Shown: positions 1 to 11,522 of the stretch, piece by piece
How the letters are laid out: every line of letters begins with the position of its first letter
Position numbering within the stretch: the stretch's first letter is position 1
Source: Streptomyces sp. NBC_00271
GTDB lineage: Bacteria; Actinomycetota; Actinomycetes; Streptomycetales; Streptomycetaceae
NCBI RefSeq assembly: GCF_036178845.1
Contig: NZ_CP108070.1
Coordinates: 9,858,001-9,922,000 of the forward strand
DNA length: 64,000 nucleotides
Reading direction: 5' to 3'
Notes under the pieces: model-generated
Database searches by the model: none
What the model saw: the letters and a program-made list of their open reading frames with translations, nothing else
Told to the model about the DNA's origin: nothing
Made by a program: the position numbers and the translations under genes

Positions 1-2
1 GC

Positions 3-56
3 CTCCTGTCGCACGTCGACATGATGCCCGTCACCGACCGCACGGCGGATTCCTGA
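3..56 (+). CDS. C-terminal end of an upstream gene (probable whiE-ORFI equivalent), partial
   Basis: An open frame enters from the left edge and ends at TGA 54-56, giving the C-terminal residues LLSHVDMMPVTDRTADS. Nothing in these 17 residues identifies a family. In whiE-type spore-pigment operons the gene before the cupin is ORFI, so that is the positional guess. The frame is supported by the strong hairpin that starts 3 bases after the stop. This is inference from position only. Confidence 0.4.
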   Translation, partial: LLSHVDMMPVTDRTADS

Positions 57-58
57 CA

Positions 59-86
59 GAGGGCCGCGGCTTCGTCCGCGGCCCTC
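59..86 (+). terminator. Strong hairpin between the first two pigment genes
   Basis: An 11-bp perfect stem, GAGGGCCGCGG (59-69) and CCGCGGCCCTC (76-86), has a 6-base loop CTTCGT. It lies 3 bases after the stop of the upstream frame and about 40 bases before the cupin start. It is followed by a pyrimidine-rich run rather than a clean T-run. It could terminate or attenuate transcription, or act as a processing site that sets unequal expression inside the operon. Confidence 0.7.
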
Positions 87-125
87 CCTCCCCGGACGTC
101 ACTGCCCCACCCGGAGGTATCAAGC

Positions 126-608
126 ATGTTCAAGAAGCATCCACGCATCGTGGACCTGAGCGAGACGGAACCCAACCGCAGGCGCGGAGGCGACATCCGG
201 GCCATGCTCACGCCCGCCACGGCGGGGTCCACCAGCGGCTTCATGGGCCTGGCCCTCATCCAGCCCGGCGAGCGCATCGGTGAGCACTACCACCCGTACT
301 CCGAGGAGTTCGTGTACGTCGTCAACGGCGCCCTCGAAGTGGACCTGGACGGCGACTCCTTCGCCCTGCGGCCCGATCAGGGTCTGCTGATCCCGATCAA
401 CATGCGGCACCGCTTCCGCAACGTCGGCGACACGGAAGCCCGCATGGTCTTCCACCTGGGCCCGCTCGCTCCGCGTCCGAGCCTCGGCCACGTCGACACG
501 GAGGTGACCGACGACACCGCGCCCGGCCCCGAGTTCGCCACCGCCGGGGCGGACCTGTCCGCGCCGGACCACGGACAGCCGTCCGAGCGAAGTGGGGCCA
601 TAAAGTGA
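126..608 (+). CDS. whiE-ORFII: Cupin-domain polyketide protein (WhiE-ORFII family)
   Basis: A 160-residue single-domain cupin. The first cupin motif is visible as [21 protein letters not shown] (about residues 56-76: His, His and Glu ligands) and the second as [22 protein letters not shown] (about 90-110). Cupins of this kind occur in spore-pigment and other aromatic polyketide clusters; their exact step is unresolved, and metal-dependent oxygenase or cyclase-assisting roles have been proposed. A GGAGG ribosome site at 113-117 supports ATG 126. The stop overlaps the next gene's GTG (GTGA), so it is translationally coupled to KS-alpha. Confidence 0.9.
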   Translation: MFKKHPRIVDLSETEPNRRRGGDIRAMLTPATAGSTSGFMGLALIQPGERIGEHYHPYSEEFVYVVNGALEVDLDGDSFALRPDQGLLIPINMRHRFRNVGDTEARMVFHLGPLAPRPSLGHVDTEVTDDTAPGPEFATAGADLSAPDHGQPSERSGAIK

Positions 609-1873
609 CCCGGCGGGTGGCCGTCACCGGTATCGGTGTGGTCGCTCCGGGTGGCACCGGGGCGACGGCGTTCTGGGACCTGCTGTCCAACGGCCGCACC
701 GCGACCCGCGGCATCTCGCTGTTCGACCCGGCGGGCCTGCGTTCCCGCATAGCCGCCGAATGCGACTTCGACCCGCTCGCGCACGGCCTCGACCCGGAGC
801 TGAGCCGCCACGCCGACCGGTACATCCAGTTCGCCGTGGTCGCGGCCGGGGAAGCCGTCCGCGACTCCGGACTCGACACCGGCAAGGAGGACCCCTGGCG
901 GGTCGCGGTCTCCCTGGGCAGCGCCGTCGGCGGCACCACCCGCCTGGAACACGACTACGTCCAGGTCAGCGAACGGGGCCGGCGGTGGGACGTGGACCAC
1001 CGCGCGGCCGACCCGCAGCTGCACCTGGCGTTCTCGCCCAGCACGCTGGCCTCGGTCGTCGCCGAGGAGTTCGGTGCCCAGGGACCGGTGCAGACCGTAT
1101 CCACCGGCTGCACCTCCGGACTCGACGCGGTCGGCTACGCCTTCCACACCATCGAGGAGGGCCGGGCGGACGTCTGCATAGCCGGGGCGTCGGACTCTCC
1201 GATATCCCCGATCACCATGGCCTGCTTCGACGCCATCAAGGCCACCTCACCCGACAACGACGACCCCGAGCACGCCTCCCGGCCCTTCGACATCCACCGC
1301 AACGGCTTCGTCATGGGCGAGGGCGGCGCGGTACTGGTCCTGGAGGAGTACGAGCACGCCCGAGCCCGCGGCGCGCACATCTACTGCGAGATAAGCGGCT
1401 ACGCCACCTACGGCAACGCCTACCACATGACCGGTCTGACCAGCGAGGGGCTGGAGATGGCCCGGGCGATCGACACCACGCTCGACCAGGCCCGCCTCGA
1501 CCCCACCCTGATCGACTATGTCAACGCGCACGGCTCGGGCACCCGACAGAACGACCGGCACGAGACCGCCGCGGTCAAGCGGTCCCTGGGCGAGCACGCC
1601 TACAACACGCCCATGAGCTCCATCAAGTCCATGGTGGGGCACTCGCTGGGCGCGATCGGCGCGATAGAGGTCGTCGCCTGCGTCCTCGCCCTGAAGCACC
1701 AAGTGGTGCCGCCCACGGCGAACTACGAAACTCCCGACCCCGAGTGCGACCTGGACTACGTGCCGCGCACCGCACGCCCGCGGAAGCTGAACAACGTGCT
1801 CTCCGTGGGCAGCGGATTCGGCGGATTCCAGTCCGCGGTGCTCCTGACCGGGCCGGGTGGGAGGAACCGATGA
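605..1873 (+). CDS. whiE-ORFIII: Beta-ketoacyl synthase alpha subunit (KS-alpha) of the spore-pigment type II PKS
   Basis: A 422-residue ketosynthase that would catalyse decarboxylative condensation of malonyl units on the ACP together with the chain length factor. The nucleophile is Cys169 in [16 protein letters not shown]. The catalytic histidines lie in VNAHGSGT and [10 protein letters not shown]. Length is normal for the family. The GTG start overlaps the cupin stop, and its own stop overlaps the CLF start (ATGA), the classical tight coupling of KS-alpha and KS-beta. Neighbours (cupin, CLF, ACP, two cyclases) fit a whiE/cur-type grey spore pigment locus rather than an antibiotic cluster, since no tailoring set follows. 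Confidence 0.97.
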   Translation: MTRRVAVTGIGVVAPGGTGATAFWDLLSNGRTATRGISLFDPAGLRSRIAAECDFDPLAHGLDPELSRHADRYIQFAVVAAGEAVRDSGLDTGKEDPWRVAVSLGSAVGGTTRLEHDYVQVSERGRRWDVDHRAADPQLHLAFSPSTLASVVAEEFGAQGPVQTVSTGCTSGLDAVGYAFHTIEEGRADVCIAGASDSPISPITMACFDAIKATSPDNDDPEHASRPFDIHRNGFVMGEGGAVLVLEEYEHARARGAHIYCEISGYATYGNAYHMTGLTSEGLEMARAIDTTLDQARLDPTLIDYVNAHGSGTRQNDRHETAAVKRSLGEHAYNTPMSSIKSMVGHSLGAIGAIEVVACVLALKHQVVPPTANYETPDPECDLDYVPRTARPRKLNNVLSVGSGFGGFQSAVLLTGPGGRNR

Positions 1874-3126
1874 CCACTCAGCGCACTCAGCGCCCCCGGC
1901 GCGCGGCCATCACCGGCATCGGTGTGATCGCGCCCAACGGACTGCGCGCCGACGCGTACTGGAAGTCCGTCAGAGAAGGCCTCGTCGTCCTGGACCGGAT
2001 CACCCGCGAGGGATGCGAGCACCTGCCGCTCCGTATCGCGGGCGAGGTCCGGGCCTTCGACGCCGCGGCCCTCATCGAGGAGCGGTTCCTCGTCCAGACG
2101 GACCGCTTCAGCCACTTCGCGATGGCAGCGACCGTGCTCGCCCTCGACGACGCCGGCCTCGGCCACGGTGACCCCGCGGACCCGTACGACATCGGCGTGA
2201 TCACCGCCGCCGGATCAGGTGGCGGCGAGTTCGGACAGCGCGAGCTCCAGAAGCTGTGGGGCCAGGGATCCCGGTACGTGGGCCCGTACCAGTCCATCGC
2301 CTGGTTCTACGCCGCCAGCACCGGCCAGATCTCCATCCGGGGCGGCTTCAAGGGACCGTGTGGAGTGGTCGCGAGCGACGAGGCGGGTGGCCTGGACTCC
2401 ATCGCGCTCGCCGCCCGGGGTGTACGGCGCGGCACCGGCGCGGTGGTCGTCGGATCCGCGGAGGCCCCCCTCGCCCCGTACTCGATGGTGTGCCAGCTCG
2501 GATACCCCGAGATCAGCACCGCCGAGGATCCCGATCAGGCCTATCGGCCCTTCACCGCGGGAGCGTGCGGCTTCGCTCCCGCGGAGGGGGGAGCCATGTT
2601 CGTCGTGGAGGACGAGACCCGCGCACGTGAGCGCGGGGCGGCCGTCCGGGCCATCGTGGCCGGCCATGGAGCCACGTTCACCGGAGCCTCCCGTTGGGAG
2701 CGGTCCAGAGAGGGTCTCGCCCACGCGATCCGTGGCGCCCTCGACGAGGCCGGCTGCGCTCCGGAGGAGATCGACGTCGTGTTCGCCGACGCCCTGGGCG
2801 TTCCGGAGGCGGACCGCGCCGAAGCCCTGGCCATTGCCGACGCCCTCGGTAAGCACGGCACCCGGGTCCCCGTCACGGCGCCCAAGACGGGCATCGGGCG
2901 GGCCTACTGCGGGGCACCCGTGCTGGACACCGCGGCCGCGGTGCTGGCCATGGAGAACGGTCAGGTGCCCCCCACCCCCAACGTGTTCGACATCTGCCAC
3001 GACCTCGACCTGGTGATGTCGAGCGCTCGTCCCACCGAGCTGCACACGGCCCTGGTCCTCAGCAGGGGACTGATGGGCTCCAACGCGGCGCTGGTAGTGC
3101 GCCGCGGCGGCGACTCCGCCCGATAG
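1870..3126 (+). CDS. whiE-ORFIV: Chain length factor (KS-beta)
   Basis: A 418-residue ketosynthase-like protein that pairs with KS-alpha to form the polyketide tunnel. At the position of the KS-alpha active-site Cys it has Glu171 in [12 protein letters not shown], where most chain length factors have Gln (EQAGGLD). It therefore cannot form the acyl thioester. The remainder follows the KS fold ([17 protein letters not shown] region, [11 protein letters not shown]). ATG 1870 overlaps the KS-alpha stop by 4 bases. Confidence 0.95.
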   Translation: MTTQRTQRPRRAAITGIGVIAPNGLRADAYWKSVREGLVVLDRITREGCEHLPLRIAGEVRAFDAAALIEERFLVQTDRFSHFAMAATVLALDDAGLGHGDPADPYDIGVITAAGSGGGEFGQRELQKLWGQGSRYVGPYQSIAWFYAASTGQISIRGGFKGPCGVVASDEAGGLDSIALAARGVRRGTGAVVVGSAEAPLAPYSMVCQLGYPEISTAEDPDQAYRPFTAGACGFAPAEGGAMFVVEDETRARERGAAVRAIVAGHGATFTGASRWERSREGLAHAIRGALDEAGCAPEEIDVVFADALGVPEADRAEALAIADALGKHGTRVPVTAPKTGIGRAYCGAPVLDTAAAVLAMENGQVPPTPNVFDICHDLDLVMSSARPTELHTALVLSRGLMGSNAALVVRRGGDSAR

Positions 3127-3152
3127 GACCGGGCGGGAAGGAGAACAGACTC

Positions 3153-3892
<740 letters not shown>

Positions 3893-3918
3893 CAGCCGGA
3901 GCTCAGGAAGGACATCCG

Positions 3919-4251
3919 ATGCACCACGCCCTCATCGTCGCGCGCATGGCGCCCGACTCGGCCCCGGCGATCGCCGATGTGTTCGCCGCCTCCGACCGCG
4001 GTGAACTCCCGCACCTGATCGGCGTCAAGCGGCGCAGCCTCTTCCAGTTCGGTGATGTGTACATGCACCTCATCGAAGCCGACAAGGACCCGGCGCCCGC
4101 CATCGCGAAGGTGGTCGGGCACCCCGAGTTCCGGAGCGTCAGCGAGCAGCTGTCGGCGTACGTCAGCGCGTACGACCCGCAGACGTGGCGCAGCCCCAAG
4201 GACGCCATGGCCCAGTGCTTCTACCGCTGGGAGCGGGACGCCGTCTCCTGA
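3919..4251 (+). CDS. whiE-ORFVII: TcmI-family polyketide cyclase
   Basis: A 110-residue ferredoxin-like cyclase of the TcmI/WhiE-ORFVII type. Visible family features are MHHALIVARM at the N-terminus, ELPHLIGVKRRSLFQFGDVYMHLIEA in the middle and AQCFYRW near the C-terminus. It would close the later ring of the pigment skeleton. A GGAAGGA ribosome site precedes ATG 3919. It is the last gene of the operon: a strong terminator follows within 20 bases. Confidence 0.95.
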   Translation: MHHALIVARMAPDSAPAIADVFAASDRGELPHLIGVKRRSLFQFGDVYMHLIEADKDPAPAIAKVVGHPEFRSVSEQLSAYVSAYDPQTWRSPKDAMAQCFYRWERDAVS

Positions 4252-4268
4252 GGCGAACGCCCGGACAC

Positions 4269-4320
4269 AACCCGAGGCCGCCGACCCCGCGATGGACGCG
4301 GAGCCGGCGGCCTCGGGTTT
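4269..4320 (+). terminator. Bidirectional terminator ending the pigment operon
   Basis: Inverted repeat AACCCGAGGCCGCC (4269-4282) and GGCGGCCTCGGGTT (4306-4319), with T-runs at 4318-4322. It sits between the convergent cyclase and methyltransferase genes and can serve both strands. Confidence 0.9.
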
Positions 4321-4345
4321 TTCCCGGTGCGCCGGAAAGGCCGGA

Positions 4346-5401
4346 TCAGCTGGGGATCGTGCACTCGAAGGCGTGCAGATACGCGTTGACCGGGCGGAAC
4401 TCGTCGATGACGAGCCCCGCGTCCGTCAGCCGGTCGACCATGCTCTGCCGGGTGTGCTTCGCACCACCGACATTGAGGAGCAGCAGCAGGTCCATGGCCG
4501 TGGTGAACCGCATCGACGGGGTGTCGTCCACGAGGTTCTCGATGACGACGACGCGGGCACCGGGCCGCGCCGCCTTGCGGATGTTGGCCAGCGCCCTGCG
4601 GGTGCTGTCGTCGTCCCACTCCAGGATGTTCTTGATGATGTACAGGTCCGCCTGGACCGGGATGTCCTCACGGCAGTCCCCGGCCACGACGCGCACCCGC
4701 TCGGCCAGCGAACCGCCGCCGCGCAGCCGGGGATCGGCGTTCTCCACCACTCCCGGCAGGTCGAGCAGCGTGCCGTGCATCCCGGGGTGCTTCTCCAGCA
4801 GGCTGACCAGGACCTGGCCCTGACCGCCGCCGATGTCCGCGACCGAGGACACGCCTCGCAGATCGAGAAGGTTCGCCACGTCCCGCGCCGACTGCTCGCT
4901 GGACGTCGTCATGGCCCGGTTGAACACGTACGCCGACTCCGGGGCCTCTTCGTTGAGGTAGTCGAAGAACTCCCGCTCGTACACGTCCTCGAAGACGTTC
5001 CGGCCCGAGCGCACCGCCTCGTCGAGCTTCGGCCAGACGTTCCACGTCCACGGCTCGGTGCACCACAGGACGATGTAGCGGAGGCTGTGCGGGTCGTCCT
5101 CGCGCAGCAGCCGGGACATCTCCGTGTGCGCGAAGGTGCCGTCCGGGAGTTCGGTGAAGACCCCCTGGCAGGACAGCGCGCGCAGCAGCCGCCGCAGGGT
5201 CTTCGGCTGGGCCTTCACCGTCGCCGCCAGGTCCTCCACGCGCATGGGCGTGTCGCCCAGGGCGTCCGCCACGCCGAGGCGGGCGGTCGCCCGTACGGCG
5301 GCGGCGCACGCCGCTCCGAAGGCGAGCTCCCGCAGCCGCATGGACGGCGGCGGGGGAGCCGGATCGACCGTGGTCGGTGGAGCCGGATCAACAGTGGTCA
5401 T
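4346..5401 (-). CDS. Family 2 (plant-type) SAM-dependent O-methyltransferase-like protein
   Basis: A 351-residue protein with an N-terminal winged-helix dimerisation domain (about 20-110) and a Rossmann methyltransferase domain with the SAM motif VADIGGGQGQVLVSLL. Acidic loop and post-motifs LLDLPGVVENA and RVRVVAGDCREDIP are present. The usual catalytic His segment (KxxLHDWDD) reads KNILEWDDD here, so the general base is missing or replaced. The start ATG 5401 follows a GCGAGG ribosome site; the N-terminus carries a doubled TTVDPAPP segment. It faces the pigment operon and may modify the pigment; that link is inferred from proximity. Confidence 0.85.
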   Translation of the reverse strand: MTTVDPAPPTTVDPAPPPPSMRLRELAFGAACAAAVRATARLGVADALGDTPMRVEDLAATVKAQPKTLRRLLRALSCQGVFTELPDGTFAHTEMSRLLREDDPHSLRYIVLWCTEPWTWNVWPKLDEAVRSGRNVFEDVYEREFFDYLNEEAPESAYVFNRAMTTSSEQSARDVANLLDLRGVSSVADIGGGQGQVLVSLLEKHPGMHGTLLDLPGVVENADPRLRGGGSLAERVRVVAGDCREDIPVQADLYIIKNILEWDDDSTRRALANIRKAARPGARVVVIENLVDDTPSMRFTTAMDLLLLLNVGGAKHTRQSMVDRLTDAGLVIDEFRPVNAYLHAFECTIPS

Positions 5402-5448
5402 GGTGGTGCCTCGCTTCTGGGGTCGTGCTGGTGGGGGAGGGGGAGGGG

Positions 5449-6510
5449 TCAGCACAGTCCGGCGGGCTCGGAGTGCGTGCAGGTGTTGGCGTGGAAGGTG
5501 TTGCGCTTGCCCTTGGCGCGGTCGCGGTTGGCGAGGTCGGCCTTGCCGTTGCGCTGCGCCACGTTGTTGCGGATCTCGTTGTGCTCGTTGACGGCACCCA
5601 CGAAGCTCTTGTACAGAACGATGCCGCCGGACAGCGGGGAGGTGCCCACGTTGTCCTCGACCCTGTTCTCCGCCACCAGCGTCTTCTCGGCGCCGGTGAG
5701 GACGATTCCGGAGCCCTGCAGGAAGGGCAGCCGGGGAGTCTTGGGACAGAACTTGTTGTTGGCGTGGATGTAGTTGCGGACCACGCTCAGCGCCCCGACG
5801 TGCGGCTTGTTCTCGTCGCCCACGACGAACACCGCGGCGCAGTTGCCGGTCGCCTCGTTGTGATCGACGGTCAGGTTCCGCAGCCGTCGGACCGTGACGC
5901 CGATCCGGTTGCCGGACAGAAGGTTGTGACTGACGACCGTCCCCTGGGCGTCCCGGGCGCCCTCCTCCGTGCTGACCGTGTTGGACAGGAACAGTCCGGC
6001 GTCGCCGTTGTTCCGGGCGAGGTTGTAGCGGAACGCCCCGCGCACGGAGCGCTCCTGGGCGATGCCCCACTGGCCGTTCTTCTCGGCGACCACTCCCTGG
6101 ACCGTCAGCCGGTCGGTGCCCGACGCCCACAGGCCCTGCTTGGCGAAGCCTCTGAGGGTCAGTGAGCTGACGGTCACGCCCTTGACGCGCTTCTTGTCCG
6201 TGCCGGTGACGCAGATTCCGTTGCCGGCCTTGGCGCAGCTGCCGGAGGCCTTGCCCGGCACGATGACGGTGGAGCGCGCACCGTAGCCGCGCAGCGTCAG
6301 GTTCGACACCGTGATGCGGACGCTCTCGTGGTACGTGCCGGGGGAGAGGACGACGGTGTCCCCCGAGTGTGCGGAATTCACGGCCTTCTGGATCGACCCG
6401 CCGGGTTTGACCCAGTGCACCGTCTGGTGCTCGGCCGACGGGGCGGCGCCCAGCAGCGACGCCGTGACGGCTGCGGTGCAGGCGAGGTAGGCCATCTGTC
6501 GTTTCGTCAT
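5449..6510 (-). CDS. Secreted right-handed beta-helix repeat protein
   Basis: A 353-residue protein with a Sec-type signal peptide (MTKRQMAYLACTAAVTASLL...A, cleavage near residue 27). The mature part begins with a NosD/pectate-lyase-like entry (SIQKAVNSAHSGDTVVLSPGTY) followed by many PbH1-type turns: VSNLTLRGYG, VSSLTLRGFAKQGLWASG, NLTVDHNEATGN, LVAENRVEDN, EHNEIRNNVAQRN. Two Cys in the tail (CTHSEPAGLC) may pair. It likely binds or cleaves an extracellular polysaccharide, but no catalytic set is recognisable. It ends 47 bases before the methyltransferase start, so the two may be co-transcribed. Confidence 0.85.
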   Translation of the reverse strand: MTKRQMAYLACTAAVTASLLGAAPSAEHQTVHWVKPGGSIQKAVNSAHSGDTVVLSPGTYHESVRITVSNLTLRGYGARSTVIVPGKASGSCAKAGNGICVTGTDKKRVKGVTVSSLTLRGFAKQGLWASGTDRLTVQGVVAEKNGQWGIAQERSVRGAFRYNLARNNGDAGLFLSNTVSTEEGARDAQGTVVSHNLLSGNRIGVTVRRLRNLTVDHNEATGNCAAVFVVGDENKPHVGALSVVRNYIHANNKFCPKTPRLPFLQGSGIVLTGAEKTLVAENRVEDNVGTSPLSGGIVLYKSFVGAVNEHNEIRNNVAQRNGKADLANRDRAKGKRNTFHANTCTHSEPAGLC

Positions 6511-6634
6511 AGGCCGAAGCTAAGAGCGGGTGTTCCGGCTCGCCACCGCTGATCACCCAGGTGGACCGCCGATGTCACCTGCCTGCGCGCGTAAGGGTGA
6601 GCCGTCGGAGGCAGCGGCGTCGGCTGACACGCGA

Positions 6635-6665
6635 CCGCCCCGGCCGGAGAACCCGGCCGGGGCGG
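6635..6665 (-). terminator. Terminator downstream of icd
   Basis: Perfect 13-bp stem CCGCCCCGGCCGG (6635-6647) and CCGGCCGGGGCGG (6653-6665) with a 5-base loop, about 33 bases beyond the icd stop. No T-run, as is common in streptomycetes. Confidence 0.8.
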
Positions 6666-6697
6666 TGCGGTGGTGACGCGTGGGCGCCGACGGTGTG

Positions 6698-9267
<2,570 letters not shown>

Positions 9268-10353
9268 CTACCTCCCCGACGTGGCCTCGCGCTGGTGCGG
9301 TATGCCCGCCTCCAGCAGCTCCGCCCCGCCCGGCTGCAGCGCCACCGTCCGCGTGGGCGCCGGAATCCGGATGCCCTCCTCCCGGTAGCGCTTGTGCAGG
9401 CGCTTGATGAACTCGTGCTTGATCCGGTACTGGTCGCTGAACTCCCCGACGCCGAGGATGACGCTGAAGCTGATGCGGGAGTCGCCGAAGGTGTGGAAGC
9501 GTACGGCGGGCTCGTGGTCCGGGACGGCGCCGGTGATCTCGGTCATCGTCTCGGTGACGACCTCGGTGGTCACGCGCTCGACATGGTCCAGGTCGCTGTC
9601 GTAGCCGACACCGACCTGGACGATGAGGGTCATCTGCTGCTCGGGGCGGTTGAAGTTGGTCATGTTGGTGCCCGCGAGCTGGGCGTTGGGGATGATGACC
9701 AGGTTGTTGGAGAGCTGACGGACCGTCGTGTTGCGCCAGTTGATGTCGACGACGTAGCCCTCCTCGCCGCTGCTGAGCCGTATGTAGTCGCCGGGCTGGA
9801 CGGTCTTCGAGGCGAGGATGTGGACGCCCGCGAAGAGGTTGGCGAGGGTGTCCTGAAGGGCGAGCGCCACCGCGAGACCGCCCACACCCAGGGCCGTGAG
9901 CAGCGGGGCTATGGAGATGCCCAGCGTCTGCAGCATGACGAGGAAGCCCATCGCCAGCACCACGACTCGGGTGATGTTGACGAAGATGGTGGCCGAACCC
10001 GCGACACCCGAGCGGGACTGGGCCAGCGACCGCACGAGACCGGTGATGACCCGGGCCGCGGTCAGGGTCGCGACGAAGATGAGGACGACGGTCAGGACCC
10101 TGTTGACGTTGCGTCCGACCGGAGCCGTCAGCGGAAGCACCGCGCCCGCCGCCGAGACACCCGCGGCGATCGCTCCCCAGGGGACGAGTGTACGCAGCGC
10201 GTCGACGATGAAGTCGTCACCGCTCCACCGGGTGCGCGAGGCGTGCTTGCCGAGCCAGCGCAGCAGTATGCGCAACAGGAACGCGGCCAGCAGACCCGCC
10301 ACCACGGGAATCCCGGCCATCATCAGGTCGTCCAGTGTGAGGGAGTGTTTCAC
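9268..10353 (-). CDS. MscS-family mechanosensitive ion channel
   Basis: A 361-residue membrane protein. Two or three N-terminal hydrophobic segments (IPVVAGLLAAFLLRILL; VLTVVLIFVATLTAARVI; VVVLAMGFLVMLQTLGIS) are followed by the pore helix ALGVGGLAVALALQDTLANLFAG and the beta domain PGDYIRLSSGEEGYVVDINWRNT that define MscS channels. It releases solutes upon hypo-osmotic shock. GTG 10353 is preferred because GGGAGG lies 6 bases upstream; a longer frame starting at 10419 lacks a ribosome site and would add 22 Pro/His-rich residues. Confidence 0.93.
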   Translation of the reverse strand: MKHSLTLDDLMMAGIPVVAGLLAAFLLRILLRWLGKHASRTRWSGDDFIVDALRTLVPWGAIAAGVSAAGAVLPLTAPVGRNVNRVLTVVLIFVATLTAARVITGLVRSLAQSRSGVAGSATIFVNITRVVVLAMGFLVMLQTLGISIAPLLTALGVGGLAVALALQDTLANLFAGVHILASKTVQPGDYIRLSSGEEGYVVDINWRNTTVRQLSNNLVIIPNAQLAGTNMTNFNRPEQQMTLIVQVGVGYDSDLDHVERVTTEVVTETMTEITGAVPDHEPAVRFHTFGDSRISFSVILGVGEFSDQYRIKHEFIKRLHKRYREEGIRIPAPTRTVALQPGGAELLEAGIPHQREATSGR

Positions 10354-10660
10354 CGGCCGCCTCCCGTGTGACGGAGGGGAAGGCCCGCGGGCCGGATGTG
10401 CTGTGTCGTCACTTGCCACCTGCTCGAATCCGGGAATGCACGATCACGCCCGGACGCGTGTTCGTCGTCCGGGGCGACCTCTCATCCTGCCGTACTTGCG
10501 GGTACGTCCGTTACCGGGCCCACATGCTTGCGGCACACCTGCCGACCGTCCCTGCGGACCACACCTGTCGGTCCGTCACCAGGGTTTCGGCCGGGACCGA
10601 TCCGGTCGAGGGCGATCCGATCGAGCCGAGGAGCCGTGGCACGGCACGGGCCCCGGCCCA
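10354..10660. other. Intergenic region without recognisable gene
   Basis: 307 bases between the MscS start and the enoyl-CoA hydratase stop. It must contain the MscS promoter. No open frame with a ribosome site, no strong hairpin with a T-run and no repeat was found. Confidence 0.5.
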
Positions 10661-11425
10661 CTACCTCGCCGTGAACGAGCCGTGCCGCCCGGCTCCCGAC
10701 GCGAAGCGGGCGGCGCCCTCCATGCCCTCGGCCAACACGTCCATGCCGTAACGGAGTTCGACGCGCATGGCCGCCTCCTCGACCAGGCCCTCCTGGTCGA
10801 GGACCGACGCGCGGTCGCTGCGCAGGCAGGACTGGGGGAAGTCGGCGATGGCCGCGGCGAGTTCCTCGGCCTCGGCCCGGGCGCGGCCGGTCGGGACGAG
10901 CCGGTTGGCGAGGCCCATCTCGTACGCCTCGGCGGCCGGGACCGCGCGGCCGGTGAGGATCATGTCCATCGCACGGCTCGCGCCGATGAGGCGTGGGAGC
11001 CGTACGGTGCCGCCGTCGATGAGCGGGACGCCCCAACGGCGGCAGAAGACGCCGAAGACGGCGTCCTGCTCGGCGACCCGCAGATCGCACCAGAGCGCCA
11101 GTTCCAGGCCGCCCGCCACGGCATGCCCCGCGACCGCCGCGATGACCGGCTTGGACAGCCGCAGCCGGGTGGGACCCATCGGCCCGTCACCGTCCTCCGC
11201 GACCCTGTTGCCGTACTCGGTGCCGATCGCCTTGAGGTCCGCGCCGGCGCAGAACGTGCCGCCCTCGCCCCAGAGAACCGCCACCCTAGCCGTCTCGTCC
11301 GCCTCGAACTCCCGGAAGGCGTCGGCGAGTTCGACGGCGGTCGGTCCGTCCACGGCGTTGCGGGCGGCGGGGCGGGAGAGGACGACCGTGGTGACGTACC
11401 CCTGGCGTTCGATCCGGACCGACAT
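10661..11425 (-). CDS. Enoyl-CoA hydratase/isomerase (crotonase) family protein
   Basis: A 254-residue crotonase. The oxyanion-hole segments are GTFCAGADLKAIG and AVAGHAVAGGLELALWCDLRVA, followed by FGVFCRRWGVPLIDGGTVRLPRLIGASRAMDMILTG in the usual order. The Glu pair of true hydratases is not both obvious (the second position falls in RRWGVP), so hydratase, isomerase or other crotonase chemistry cannot be decided. It likely acts on an acyl-CoA in the cytoplasm. Transcribed alone; the nearest gene in the same direction lies about 100 bases upstream. Confidence 0.9.
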   Translation of the reverse strand: MSVRIERQGYVTTVVLSRPAARNAVDGPTAVELADAFREFEADETARVAVLWGEGGTFCAGADLKAIGTEYGNRVAEDGDGPMGPTRLRLSKPVIAAVAGHAVAGGLELALWCDLRVAEQDAVFGVFCRRWGVPLIDGGTVRLPRLIGASRAMDMILTGRAVPAAEAYEMGLANRLVPTGRARAEAEELAAAIADFPQSCLRSDRASVLDQEGLVEEAAMRVELRYGMDVLAEGMEGAARFASGAGRHGSFTAR

Positions 11426-11522
11426 CGTGCTGTCCCCTTCTCCCGGCCATGTACGCCTTCTCCTGAGCGGCGTAAAGGGAGGTTACTCCGGAGCTTCCGG
11501 TGGCGACGCGGAGCCGTGCCGC

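Noticed and set aside
760..1869. In-frame extension of the chain length factor into the KS-alpha gene (788 codons)
   Set aside because: The extension is Arg/Pro-rich shadow sequence; the real start is the ATGA overlap at 1870.
4346..6556. A single 736-codon open frame on the minus strand joining upstream sequence to the methyltransferase
   Set aside because: Only the part from ATG 5401 has family motifs and a ribosome site; the upstream part is antisense-frame noise over the beta-helix gene.
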